A stretch of DNA of 64,000 nucleotides from an uncultured Porphyromonadaceae bacterium (GTDB lineage: Bacteria; Bacteroidota; Bacteroidia; Bacteroidales; Muribaculaceae): assembly GCA_900550645.1 (NCBI GenBank), contig URTA01000001.1, positions 1 to 64,000 on the forward strand, given 5' to 3'. A program made the translations under genes and the position numbers. Shown here piece by piece: positions 45,228-53,075 of the stretch. Positions within the stretch are counted from its first letter, which is position 1, and every line of letters starts with the position of its first letter. Under the pieces are notes generated by a model. That model saw only the letters and a list, made by a program, of their open reading frames with translations, was not told the origin of the DNA and ran no database searches.

Positions 45228-46771
45228 CGTTTGTCGCGTTTGAAAGTGAGAGAGCCGGAGTACTGCACGCTGATGCTTGCCCCGGTGTTGTTGCCGTACA
45301 GCTTGCCGTGGTCAAAGGCGAATGCCCCAGTCAGCGAAAGCCCCGGCACGGAGGTCACTTGCCATGTCGCCTCGGCCATCATCGACGTGTCGTGTCGGCG
45401 GTGGGGGAGCGGTATGAACGGCGTGCCCCACGAGGTGCGGTGCGACACGAGCAGACGGTACTGCCACCCCGGCGCGGGAGTGCCGCCGATGCCGATGTGA
45501 AAACCGCGCAGCCGGTTGGCTGTATATCGCGGATATCCGTCGAGGTTGTATGCCGGCGACATCACGAAGGGCGAGCCTATCGACATGCCGTAGTTGGACC
45601 ACCCGTCATACAGGTAATTGTTGTAGTAGTCGTCTGCACCGGTGGCCTCGTTGGGTATGTTTGTGCCGGGGAAATCCCCGGGAGCCCAGTGCATGGGGCC
45701 GCTCTGGTTGGTGAAGTCGATGTATTCTGCCACCACGTTGTCAACTATTCCCGGTTGCGCAGCCTCGTATTCCACGCCCCAGATGCCGTCCCAACCGTTC
45801 AGCTTGCCTATGCCGCTGCCGTCTTCCCACGGGAATTGGCAGTACGCCGACAGGGTCGCGCCGGAATGCAGCCTGTAGCGCAGCCGCACGTCCCATGCGC
45901 CGACATGGTTGCCGTCGTAGAAGTCTGACCCCTCGCCGCGTGTGGGCAGGAATGACTTGATGAACTGGCTGAAGCCTGACTTGATGTGTGTAGACGATAT
46001 TTCCTCGCCCTTGCGGTACTTTTTGTTTGTGCCGCCGAACTGCACCGCGTGCTGTATGCCGACAGTGGCTGTGAAAGGCTGGTGTCCGCCTACGCGCAGG
46101 TAGAAACTCTTGTGGTGAAACCATGCGCCCGTCGTGGTGAAATAGTTGTAGCGGTTGTACTGGTCTTCTATCCAGCCGCCGTCGATGAACTTGCCGTAAG
46201 CCAGCTCGCCGCGCACTTGAAGCCAGCCGTTGGTGAGCGGCACGTCCTGGAAGTCTATGAATCCTACTCGTACCTGCGGTATCGGCCGCGCATTGGTGCT
46301 CAGCACATAGTCGCCGCTGCCGAGGCTGCTGTTGTGTAGCCCACGGTCGTACCGCTTCATGCCTGCCGTCACGAACAGCGACCTCCATTTGACCTCGCCC
46401 CACAGCTGTTGCAGGTAGATGTAGCCCGATGTCACGCTGTGCTTGTAATCTGTGCCTGTTTCCGGGTCGCGGCGCAGGTATTCGATTGGTGACACGTAGC
46501 CGGCCATCAGGTCTGCCCCGAAACCGTAGCTGAACCTTGTGCTGTCTGACATCTGCCGCTGCGCCGAGGCGCGGGCGTAAGCCGTATAGGGCGACACGCC
46601 GCTGATGCCGTCATGGCCTGAGGCTATGTAATAGGGTGCGAAATTGCCGCCGCCTGCCCCTGCATGAACTTCCGTTTCCCATTGCAGCGACATCGGTTCT
46701 GTCGCAAGCGACTGCATCGCCGCGAGTGCGGACGCCAGCAGCGCTGTTGTTATGGTCAGGCGTTTAAGCAT
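45224..46771 (-). CDS. Wzi-like capsule assembly outer-membrane protein
   Basis: The 515-residue protein has a signal peptide (cleavage near SLATEP), then long amphipathic strands through GGNFAPYYIASGHDGI, TAGMKRYDRGLHNSSLGSGDYVLSTN and FIDFQDVPLTNGWLQVRGEL, as in the Wzi/capsule assembly family of beta-barrels (about 18 strands). Wzi anchors surface polysaccharide to the outer membrane. Its position ahead of nonulosonic acid genes suggests that it helps to retain a sialylated capsule. The start overlaps the upstream gene by eight bases. Confidence 0.85.
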   Translation of the reverse strand: MLKRLTITTALLASALAAMQSLATEPMSLQWETEVHAGAGGGNFAPYYIASGHDGISGVSPYTAYARASAQRQMSDSTRFSYGFGADLMAGYVSPIEYLRRDPETGTDYKHSVTSGYIYLQQLWGEVKWRSLFVTAGMKRYDRGLHNSSLGSGDYVLSTNARPIPQVRVGFIDFQDVPLTNGWLQVRGELAYGKFIDGGWIEDQYNRYNYFTTTGAWFHHKSFYLRVGGHQPFTATVGIQHAVQFGGTNKKYRKGEEISSTHIKSGFSQFIKSFLPTRGEGSDFYDGNHVGAWDVRLRYRLHSGATLSAYCQFPWEDGSGIGKLNGWDGIWGVEYEAAQPGIVDNVVAEYIDFTNQSGPMHWAPGDFPGTNIPNEATGADDYYNNYLYDGWSNYGMSIGSPFVMSPAYNLDGYPRYTANRLRGFHIGIGGTPAPGWQYRLLVSHRTSWGTPFIPLPHRRHDTSMMAEATWQVTSVPGLSLTGAFAFDHGKLYGNNTGASISVQYSGSLTFKRDKR

Positions 46772-47690
46772 TGTATGTGTCTATGTGGCGTTGTTTCTTG
46801 GCCTCGAATATCTCGGAAATCTTGAAGAAGATGCCGCTTTCCTCCACGTTGCCGAACTCTCGGTTGACCGCCGTTCCGAACATTCGCATCGTCGGCGAGA
46901 GCGTCATGTATGCGTTGACCAGCGGCGGTATGTTGTAGCCGCAGGAGCGTATCGCGTGGTTGAGCTGCTTGTAGTCCTCCTTGAACGAGTTGCCGCGTAT
47001 GATGCCGCGTATTTTCTCCATGTCCGGCGATGTCTGCAGCGGCTCTATCGGGCGCACCAGGCAGTCCGGGTCGGGGAAATGCGTGTTGAGGAAATACAGC
47101 AGCAGGTCGCGGCATTCTGCGTTGTATGTCGGGTACATCGTCACCTTGCCGAACAGGTACTCTATCTGCGGATATACCACAGTGAGCGCGCCCAGACCGT
47201 CCCACAGGTTGTCGAGTGCGTATATTGCCTTGGGCTTGGTGCGTGTGGACTGGTATTCCGGAGCGACGAATGAACGTCCCAGCTCGAGGGTCACTGGCAG
47301 GTATTCGTGCAGGAACTTTTCGGAAAACCGGAACAGGTGTGAGGTGGCGATGTGAGGCGTACCATCCTCGTCAAACCGCATGTCGCCGCCGAGTATGAAG
47401 CGGTATCCGCCGATGATTTCCTCGTCGTTAGGGTCCCAGACTATCAACTGTCGGCACGGCACGTCCATGGTGTCAAACTCGTCGATGTCGCAGGCGCGGC
47501 CGGTTCCGCCTCCGCCTCCACGGAACGCGAGTTCGCGCAGCCGTCCTATTTCGCGCATAGTCGTCGGCTGTCGGTGGGCGTTGATGATGTATATCTGGTT
47601 GCCCCCCTTGTTCGACTCGCGCAAAAGGCATTCGGGTGTCAGTTCGCGCTTTATTGCGGATCTGTCTACTCTGTCTATGATTTTTTCCAT
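46764..47690 (-). CDS. GlsB/OlsB-like N-acyltransferase (GNAT family)
   Basis: The 308-residue protein belongs to the GNAT-like hemolysin/OlsB group: MREIGRLRELAFRGGGGGTG, DIDEFDTMDVPCRQLIVWD and LELGRSFVAPEYQSTRTKP are signatures of enzymes that acylate amino acids with 3-hydroxy fatty acids. In Bacteroides, GlsB makes N-acyl glycine, the first step of glycine lipids. The second acyltransferase (GlsA) is not present in the window. It is the first gene of a ten-gene operon. The link of amino-acid lipid synthesis to capsule and sialic acid genes is unusual. Confidence 0.75.
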   Translation of the reverse strand: MEKIIDRVDRSAIKRELTPECLLRESNKGGNQIYIINAHRQPTTMREIGRLRELAFRGGGGGTGRACDIDEFDTMDVPCRQLIVWDPNDEEIIGGYRFILGGDMRFDEDGTPHIATSHLFRFSEKFLHEYLPVTLELGRSFVAPEYQSTRTKPKAIYALDNLWDGLGALTVVYPQIEYLFGKVTMYPTYNAECRDLLLYFLNTHFPDPDCLVRPIEPLQTSPDMEKIRGIIRGNSFKEDYKQLNHAIRSCGYNIPPLVNAYMTLSPTMRMFGTAVNREFGNVEESGIFFKISEIFEAKKQRHIDTYNA

Positions 47691-47734
47691 ACGGTCAACG
47701 CGCTTTGTTGAGGCGCACTAATGCGTGTGCAACC

Positions 47735-47767
47735 GCAAAGTTAATAAAAAATGCACACGTCAGCAAA
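47735..47767 (-). promoter_or_regulatory. promoter of the ten-gene lipid/capsule/sialic acid operon
   Basis: Minus strand: TTTG (47764-47767), 20 bases, TAACTTTGC (47735-47743), 45 bases before the ATG at 47690. No further promoter or terminator is seen down to 39028. Confidence 0.7.
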
Positions 47768-47827
47768 TCCGCCTCCTCGCCAGTGTCTGCAGAATATCGC
47801 TTTGGCACTCCCTGCGTATACAGTAGG

Positions 47828-48046
47828 TCAATGGTGCTCGAGCAGGTACTCATACAGGGCGACAGGGCCGAGATGCCATAGTTTGGTCTCTTCGCACGCC
47901 AACAGCTTGTAAGTGCGTGATTTGTATATTTGTCGTATTGCGTCTAATAGGCTGATGTTGAACTCCTTGGAATAGCGGACAGCGATTTGGCTGATTTTTC
48001 CGGGCAGCAGCAGGTGCAAGTTGTTGTTTACTTCAAATCCAATCAT
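47828..48046 (-). CDS. small protein of a DUF3990/DUF3791-type cluster
   Basis: From the ATG at 48046 this is 72 residues (MIGFEVNNNLHLLLPGKI and TYKLLACEETKLWHLGPVALYEYL). Related short genes commonly accompany DUF3791 and DUF3990 genes. The open frame to 48064 has six extra codons that overlap the preceding relic, so 48046 is more likely. It ends in a helix suited to partner binding. Function unknown. A part in a toxin-antitoxin-like unit is inferred from the neighbours. Confidence 0.6.
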   Translation of the reverse strand: MIGFEVNNNLHLLLPGKISQIAVRYSKEFNISLLDAIRQIYKSRTYKLLACEETKLWHLGPVALYEYLLEHH

Positions 48047-48227
48047 AATTGTATATATTGACATAGCCGCAAGATTGGGTAGAAGCGGATAGTTTTCGTT
48101 TAACCCATTTTTCTACTTGCTCGTAAGAGGATGTCAGATAGAACCCCCGTCCGTAGTCAAGGGTGCGCTCTGGTTGCCGTATTTCAGGCTTTTGGATGAC
48201 CTCTGTGCTGCCGTGGAAAAGTATCAT
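48033..48227 (-). pseudogene. truncated DUF3990 (ADP-ribosyltransferase-like) gene
   Basis: The 64 residues begin MILFHGSTEVIQKPEIRQPERTLDYGRGFYLTSSYEQVEKWVKR in a way that matches DUF3990 (HGS and the DYGRGFY motif), a fold related to ADP-ribosyltransferases. Family members as I remember them are about 150-190 residues. Here the frame ends after GYVNIYNYDWI and directly overlaps the start of the next gene, so about 100 residues including the later active-site strands are missing. The pattern fits an internal deletion joining the domain to its downstream neighbour. Its start overlaps the preceding DUF3791-like gene by four bases. Confidence 0.6.
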
Positions 48228-48472
48228 GGTTTATGCTGTTTAATGAAGTCGTCCATGTCTGACAGAATCCATTGGGGACTTTGGGTGTGGATGACATCGT
48301 AATTGCTCATTAGGTATTCCAGAGTTCCTGTTCGGGATAATATTTCGCTTGCTTCATTGCCAGGTATTTTATGGCTGTTACTGTAATACTCGATGCAAAA
48401 CGATATAAAATAGGCTATGTCGGCTGCGTTGTCTTGCTTTTCAGGCTCATTGTACAGAGGTGTTTGCATCAT
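48224..48472 (-). CDS. DUF3791-like small protein, possible antitoxin
   Basis: The 82-residue protein fits DUF3791: AYFISFCIEYYSNSHKIPGNEASEILS and SNYDVIHTQSPQWILSDMDDFI. DUF3791 genes usually sit directly before DUF3990 genes and are thought to act together as a toxin-antitoxin-like unit. The ATGA overlap with the truncated DUF3990 gene supports that. With the presumed toxin broken, it may be an orphan antitoxin. Confidence 0.68.
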   Translation of the reverse strand: MMQTPLYNEPEKQDNAADIAYFISFCIEYYSNSHKIPGNEASEILSRTGTLEYLMSNYDVIHTQSPQWILSDMDDFIKQHKP

Positions 48473-48500
48473 TGTCTTAATGTCTAATTTTAGTCTTGTT

Positions 48501-48950
48501 TTAGTCTTGGGAGATGGCGATGCCAGGGTTTATTGCGAGCAGCTGGCTGACAAATGCTTCGCGGTCGCGAGGGGAGATTTCAACGGGTATGGCACTGCGG
48601 GTCACGCTGCGGTCGGCGAAGCGTATCGCTATGCGGCGCGTAGACAATGCCGGCCCTGCGAGGAAGCCGCGTACATACTTGACCTCTTTGATTTTTGCCA
48701 CAGGCATACGGTGCGGGCGGAAAAACTGGTAGATGATGAGTGTCTCGCCCTCAATGGCATACCAAGTGCCGCGTATGGTGACGAAGAACAGTGCTGCGAG
48801 GAACGCCATGATCAGCAAGAAGTCCCATTTGAAATACCATTGCTGCACGCCGATGCACGCGGCGATTACTGCTGCCACGGCAAGCAGAATCACCGCCCAC
48901 AGCCACCAGTCTATGCGTGACCGGTATATTGTCTTTCCCTCTTTGACCAT
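48501..48950 (-). CDS. PH-like (bacterial PH) domain membrane protein
   Basis: The 149-residue protein has two adjacent membrane helices (WLWAVILLAVAAVIAACIGV and FLLIMAFLAALFFVTI) and a bacterial PH-like beta sandwich (TWYAIEGETLIIYQFFRPHRMPVAKIKEV, about residues 60-95) with a helical end. The general type is known from YdbT-like and bPH proteins, which sit in the cytoplasmic membrane. Its partner is unknown. A one-mismatch -7 box (TAACTTCGC on the minus strand, 48973-48981) lies upstream. It is divergent from the AAA_14 ATPase gene and shares its upstream region with the 23-bp repeat array. Confidence 0.72.
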   Translation of the reverse strand: MVKEGKTIYRSRIDWWLWAVILLAVAAVIAACIGVQQWYFKWDFLLIMAFLAALFFVTIRGTWYAIEGETLIIYQFFRPHRMPVAKIKEVKYVRGFLAGPALSTRRIAIRFADRSVTRSAIPVEISPRDREAFVSQLLAINPGIAISQD

Positions 48951-49065
48951 ATCCTGTTAATGTCTGTCATCCGCGAAGTTACGAAAATTATCCGTAGTGT
49001 TACAGGTTTGTCAGCCGAAATCGACAGCCGCTGCGCGAGTTTTCGGGTAAGCAGCCATGCTCCGT

Positions 49066-49157
49066 GTCCAAATGACGGACCAAAATGCGTCCAAATATCG
49101 GATCGAAAATCGTCCAAGTGTCGGAATGAAAACGGTCCAAACATCGGAATTTGGAAT
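49066..49157. repeat. four tandem 23-bp repeats upstream of the AAA_14 ATPase gene
   Basis: Units begin at 49066, 49089, 49112 and 49135, each exactly 23 bases. All share GTCCAA at positions 1-6 and CGGA at positions 11-14, and three of four share AAA at 18-20, so the unit carries the dyad TCC-N7-GGA. The frame is not a multiple of three, so it is not a coding repeat. The array ends nine bases before the -7 box at 49166 and covers its -33 zone, which is the position of an operator array. No spacers of the CRISPR kind exist. Confidence 0.8.
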
Positions 49158-49165
49158 TTTATCAC

Positions 49166-49174
49166 TATCTTTGC
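49166..49174 (+). promoter_or_regulatory. -7 box of the AAA_14 ATPase gene
   Basis: TATCTTTGC, a full match, only eight bases before the ATG at 49182, so the transcript is nearly leaderless. At the -33 distance the sequence belongs to the fourth repeat unit. Confidence 0.6.
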
Positions 49175-49181
49175 ACCAAAA

Positions 49182-50450
49182 ATGCAGATGAAGAACTATC
49201 GTCCACGAATCGCAGATAAGTTGTTGCAGCAGAAGCTGGAAGCAGTAGGCGGAGTGTTGATACAGGGACCGAAATGGTGCGGGAAAACCACAACGGCAGA
49301 ACAACACTCCGGCAGTGTGCTGTATATGGCAGACCCGCATAACATACAGCTGGCGCAGATAGCAGTCAAAAATTTGCTGAAAGGCAAAACACCGCGTCTT
49401 GTCGATGAATGGCAGGTCGCGCCGCCGCTGTGGGATGCCGCACGGTTTGAGATAGACCACCGTGGCGAACCCGGCCAGTTCATATTTACAGGGTCGGCTG
49501 TGCCGGCAGACAGAAGCGGGATAATACACAGCGGTACGGGGCGGTTTTCATGGCTGACCATGAGGACGATGAGCCTTTTTGAATCAGGTGAGTCATCGGG
49601 AGAAGTGTCGCTGAAAGCCTTGTTTGACGGTGAAACAGACGTGTTTGCCGAAACGGATTTGGATATTGACACCCTCGCTTATTGCATCTGCCGTGGCGGC
49701 TGGCCCAATGCTATAGACAGGAAAGAAAATGTCGCGTTGTCGCGTGCTGTGGACTATCTTGACGCGGTTGTGAACACCGATATCTCCAGGGTTGACGGTG
49801 TTGAGCGAAATCCCGACAGGGCGTTGCGGATAATGCGTTCACTTGCAAGGCATCAAGGGGCGCAGGTCTCTAACAATGCGATACGAGATGACATCTCCGG
49901 CAATGAGGAGGGCGGCATAAGCAACGAGACGGTTGCCTCGTATATAGGTGCATTGAAGAACATTTTCGTGGTTGAGGATGCCCCGGCTTGGAATCCGAAC
50001 TTACGTTCCAAAACGGCAATACGCAGTTCCGACACGCGCTATTTCTCCGACCCCTCGATTGCTGCAGCTGCACTTGGCGTCGGGCCGCAAGACCTCGTCT
50101 GTGACCTCAATACAATGGGACTGCTTTTTGAGACGTTGTGTGTCAGGGATTTGAGAGTATACGCCTCTGCATTGGGAGGGCAGCTGTACCACTACCGCGA
50201 CAAAACCGGGTTGGAGTGCGATGCCGTCATACACCTGCGCAACGGGCGATACGGGCTTGTCGAAATCAAGCTCGGCGGCGACAGTGCGGTGGATCATGGA
50301 GTCAAGACGCTGCTTGACCTGTCCGCCAAAATCGATACAGACAAGATGAATCGACCCACATTCATGATGGTGCTTGTCGGGGTCGGCAAATACGCATACA
50401 CACGTCCTGACGGCGTATTGGTAGTGCCTGTGTCGTGTCTGCGCGATTGA
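49182..50450 (+). CDS. AAA_14/DUF4143 family ATPase
   Basis: From the ATG at 49182 the protein is 422 residues (an ATG two codons later is equally possible). Walker A is VLIQGPKWCGKTTTA near residue 25, the Walker B-like segment is PRLVDEWQVAPPLWDA near 70, the sensor-like FIFTGSAVP near 100, and the DUF4143 half has a PD-(D/E)XK-like KTGLECDAVIHLRNGRYGLVEIKLGG near residue 355 with Asp, Glu and Lys in register. This class of ATPase-nuclease-like proteins is abundant in Bacteroidetes and has no firm role. Earlier open codons to 48960 run through the 23-bp repeats and are rejected. The nearly leaderless promoter and repeat array suggest special regulation. Confidence 0.8.
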   Translation: MQMKNYRPRIADKLLQQKLEAVGGVLIQGPKWCGKTTTAEQHSGSVLYMADPHNIQLAQIAVKNLLKGKTPRLVDEWQVAPPLWDAARFEIDHRGEPGQFIFTGSAVPADRSGIIHSGTGRFSWLTMRTMSLFESGESSGEVSLKALFDGETDVFAETDLDIDTLAYCICRGGWPNAIDRKENVALSRAVDYLDAVVNTDISRVDGVERNPDRALRIMRSLARHQGAQVSNNAIRDDISGNEEGGISNETVASYIGALKNIFVVEDAPAWNPNLRSKTAIRSSDTRYFSDPSIAAAALGVGPQDLVCDLNTMGLLFETLCVRDLRVYASALGGQLYHYRDKTGLECDAVIHLRNGRYGLVEIKLGGDSAVDHGVKTLLDLSAKIDTDKMNRPTFMMVLVGVGKYAYTRPDGVLVVPVSCLRD

Positions 50451-50508
50451 TGCGTAAGTAGGGTGTCGGTTTTATAGGCGGCGAGGGGCGAAGTTCCGAC
50501 TTTTTTTG

Positions 50509-50517
50509 TAACTTTGC
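50509..50517 (+). promoter_or_regulatory. -7 box of pheS
   Basis: TAACTTTGC, a full match, preceded by a run of seven T and lying 30 bases before the pheS ATG at 50548. No clear TTTG at -33. No attenuator-like leader peptide is seen. Confidence 0.5.
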
Positions 50518-50547
50518 ACTCATATACGACAAATACGTCTACTCACG

Positions 50548-51573
50548 ATGATAGAGAAAATCAATTCGCTGAAAGCTGAAATACAGTCGCTCACAGCCTC
50601 GACGGCAGAGGAGGTGGAGCAGATACGCATAAAATACCTGAGCAAGAAGGGTGCTGTCACCGCCCTGTTCGGGGAGTTCCGCAATGTGCCGGCAGAGATG
50701 AAGCGCGAGGTGGGGCAGCGCATCAACGACCTCAAGGAGGCAGCAGCTGCCAAGCTCGCCGAGCTGCGCGACTCGCTGGCGCAGGGAGCGGAGGATTCGC
50801 TGCGCGACATTGACCTGACACGCACTGCCACACCGCACCCTTTCGGCACACGCCATCCGCTCTCGCTGGTGCGCAATGAGATGCTCGACATTTTTGCCCG
50901 AATGGGATTTACAGTGGCTGAAGGCCCGGAAATCGAGGACGACTGGCACGTGTTCTCATCGCTGAACTTTCCCGCAGACCATCCCGCCCGTGATATGCAG
51001 GACACGTTCTTCATCGGACGCAACCCTGTCGATGTGCTGCTGCGCACCCATACGTCATCGGTACAGACACGTGTCATGGAGAAGACGCAGCCCCCTATCC
51101 GCATAGTATGCCCCGGCCGCGTATACCGCAACGAGGCCATCTCGGCACGCGCACACTGCTTCTTCCACCAGGTGGAAGGCCTCTACATTGACCGCAACGT
51201 GTCGTTTGCTGACCTGCGCCAGGCTCTTCTCTACTTCGCGCAGCAGATGTTCGGCGCGGAGACACGCATACGTCTGCGTCCTTCATATTTCCCGTTTACC
51301 GAGCCTTCTGCCGAAATGGACATATCATGCCACATCTGCGGAGGCAAAGGCTGCGCCCTGTGCAAAGGCACCGGCTGGGTGGAAATCCTCGGCTGCGGAA
51401 TGGTTGACCCGAATGTCCTCAAGTCTTGCGGCATCGACCCGGAAGTATATTCCGGCTACGCATTCGGCATGGGCGTGGAGCGCATCGCCAACCTGAAATA
51501 CAAGGTGAGCGACCTGCGTCTGTTCTCCGAAAACGATGTGCGCTTCCTGCATGAGTTCGACTCTGCTCATTGA
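50548..51573 (+). CDS. pheS: phenylalanyl-tRNA synthetase alpha subunit
   Basis: The 341-residue protein has the N-terminal coiled coil (residues 1-90, IEKINSLKAEIQSL then ISKKGAVTALF-like sequence) and the class II catalytic core: HPLSLVRNEMLDIFARMGFTV, DTFFIGRNPVDVLLRTHTSSVQTRVM, FHQVEGLYIDRNVSFADL (motif 2), FTEPSAEMDI and GCGMVDPNVLKSCGID, GMGVERIANLKY (motif 3). It charges tRNA-Phe with its beta subunit, encoded elsewhere. A Cys-rich HICGGKGCALCKG insertion near residue 260 is normal for many bacteria. nth follows after 25 bases. Confidence 0.97.
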   Translation: MIEKINSLKAEIQSLTASTAEEVEQIRIKYLSKKGAVTALFGEFRNVPAEMKREVGQRINDLKEAAAAKLAELRDSLAQGAEDSLRDIDLTRTATPHPFGTRHPLSLVRNEMLDIFARMGFTVAEGPEIEDDWHVFSSLNFPADHPARDMQDTFFIGRNPVDVLLRTHTSSVQTRVMEKTQPPIRIVCPGRVYRNEAISARAHCFFHQVEGLYIDRNVSFADLRQALLYFAQQMFGAETRIRLRPSYFPFTEPSAEMDISCHICGGKGCALCKGTGWVEILGCGMVDPNVLKSCGIDPEVYSGYAFGMGVERIANLKYKVSDLRLFSENDVRFLHEFDSAH

Positions 51574-51598
51574 GTTTTTTGTCTGAAAGGCGCAGCGT

Positions 51599-52255
51599 AT
51601 GAGCATTGACGACAGATACGACAAGGTGTTGGCGTGGTTTCAGGAGAATATTCCTGATCCGCGCACTGAATTGGACTATGACAGTCCTTTCCATTTGCTG
51701 TTGGCTGTCATACTTTCAGCCCAATGCTCTGACGTGCGGGTGAACATGATCACGCCAGCCCTGTTTGCCGCTTTTCCCACGCCAGTGTCTCTCGCAACAG
51801 CTCCGCAGGCAAGGGTGCTGGAATATGTGAAGAGCGTCAGCTACCCCAACAACAAGACGCGCCACTTGATAGCTGCCGCCAAGATGCTCAACGAGGAATT
51901 TGACGGCGAGGTGCCGTCTGATATCGACTCCCTGCTGCGGCTGCCCGGGGTGGGGCGCAAGACCGCAAATGTCATCCTCTCTGTGGTGTGGAATCAAGCC
52001 GCCATGGCTGTTGACACGCACGTCTTCCGGGTCAGCCACAGGCTCGGGTTTACTAGCAACTGCCGGACTCCGTTTGAGACGGAGCAGGAGCTGTGCCGCC
52101 ATATCCCAGAGCATCTCATCGCCAAGGCTCACCATTGGTTCATTTTGCACGGACGGTATGTATGCACGGCGCGGAAGCCGCATTGTGACAAATGCGGACT
52201 GGCGCAGTATTGCGTGTCGTATTCCGACAACAGCGACAACGGCAATCAACAATAG
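51599..52255 (+). CDS. nth: endonuclease III
   Basis: The 218-residue base-excision glycosylase/AP lyase has the helix-hairpin-helix LPGVGRKTANVIL with the catalytic Lys, AVDTHVFRVSHRLG with the catalytic Asp, and the four-Cys iron-sulfur cluster near the end (CTARKPHCDKCGLAQYC). It removes oxidised pyrimidines and cuts at abasic sites. The gene follows pheS by 25 bases and ends in TAG. Confidence 0.96.
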   Translation: MSIDDRYDKVLAWFQENIPDPRTELDYDSPFHLLLAVILSAQCSDVRVNMITPALFAAFPTPVSLATAPQARVLEYVKSVSYPNNKTRHLIAAAKMLNEEFDGEVPSDIDSLLRLPGVGRKTANVILSVVWNQAAMAVDTHVFRVSHRLGFTSNCRTPFETEQELCRHIPEHLIAKAHHWFILHGRYVCTARKPHCDKCGLAQYCVSYSDNSDNGNQQ

Positions 52256-52274
52256 ATAGCCGACAGGTAGGGCA

Positions 52275-52608
52275 ATGACGGACTGGACTGGATATTTTGC
52301 CTTGAATATAAGCAAGTTGCATACTATGGTTTTTAGGTCGCTCGCGTATAGCCCAAAACCTCGACTTAGATGCTTCAGAATATGCTATGGACGTTGTCAA
52401 GTCGCTGATACTGAACGGAGGCGCACGTTTCACACGATGCGGCAAGAACTGCTACATTGAGGCTGACGGCTGTCGCATTACAGTGAACGTCAGTTCATTG
52501 TTAACCGCCCACCGCGTGGGTCAAGCCATAGTAGAGAATCATCGAATCCAGTGCGCAACACCTCCATGGTGCGAGCATGTACCTCTTCTGCTTCGGCTAA
52601 AACTATAA
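52275..52608 (+). pseudogene. DUF3781-like gene with a one-base insertion
   Basis: Frame A reads MTDWTGYFALNISKLHTMVF, then frame B reads LGRSRIAQNLDLDASEYAMD and CGKNCYIEADGCRITVNVSSLLTAHRV. Joined, the two pieces match the DUF3781 layout as I recall it (KLHTTELGxxRIxxNL, then GKNWYV ... ITVNAySyTIITAH). Deleting one T from the TTTTT run near 52330-52334 restores the reading KLHTMVLGRSRIAQNL exactly, so a single-base insertion in a homopolymer is the only lesion. The tail after LLTAHRV overlaps the convergent SH3/DUF3761 gene. It could be a sequencing error as easily as a true frameshift. DUF3781 genes are toxin-like or unknown. Confidence 0.6.
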
Positions 52609-53006
52609 GTTCCGTCACGGCATAATGCGGTTGCACCTGCAGGTGCAGTTTTGTAATAGGTTGGAGATTGGACTCTTTCTCCTCTTGAATTAGTGTAGTA
52701 TCTTACACTCCCATGATTGTTATAGGAGGTAGTTGTGTGATTATATGTGGAGGAAGTTCGCTTATATGGCTTTATGTATTTTCTAGAAACGTAGTAGATG
52801 CGATTATTCCATCGGACGCGAGCCCAGTCCTTATCTTCATAATTAAGGACTATAATCTGACTGCCATTGGGGATTGTTGCCATAACTTCCGAACAAGTAC
52901 ACGGAAGTTTACGCATGTTGAGGTTAGCTGTAGTTACAAAACGACTTTGAGCCGAAGAGCAAATACTGGAGATGGCCAAAAATAGGATGAATAACAGATT
53001 TCTCAT
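52539..53006 (-). CDS. secreted SH3-like/DUF3761 domain protein
   Basis: From the ATG at 53006 the protein is 155 residues: a signal peptide (cleavage near CSSAQ), a bacterial SH3-like domain (TANLNMRKLPCTCSEVMATIPNGSQ, then YYVSRKYIKPY) and a C-terminal DUF3761-like motif (GATALCRDGTYSFSRSRRGTCSHHGG). SH3b-type proteins bind cell-wall peptides and DUF3761 is of unknown role. An upstream ATG at 53075 would lengthen the protein but not with signal-like residues. It converges on the DUF3781-like relic. Confidence 0.75.
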   Translation of the reverse strand: MRNLLFILFLAISSICSSAQSRFVTTANLNMRKLPCTCSEVMATIPNGSQIIVLNYEDKDWARVRWNNRIYYVSRKYIKPYKRTSSTYNHTTTSYNNHGSVRYYTNSRGERVQSPTYYKTAPAGATALCRDGTYSFSRSRRGTCSHHGGVAHWIR

Positions 53007-53075
53007 TGGATTGTTGCTTTGTTGTGTTTTAATGCTGCAAATTTCGCAAAATAAATCGATACCCCCCCATTTCAA

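Noticed and set aside
49066..49157. CRISPR-like repeat array
   Set aside because: The four units are contiguous, with no spacers between them and no cas genes nearby.
48960..49181. Upstream extension of the AAA_14 ATPase
   Set aside because: The extra codons run through the 23-bp non-coding repeats and precede the promoter. The family starts near 49182.
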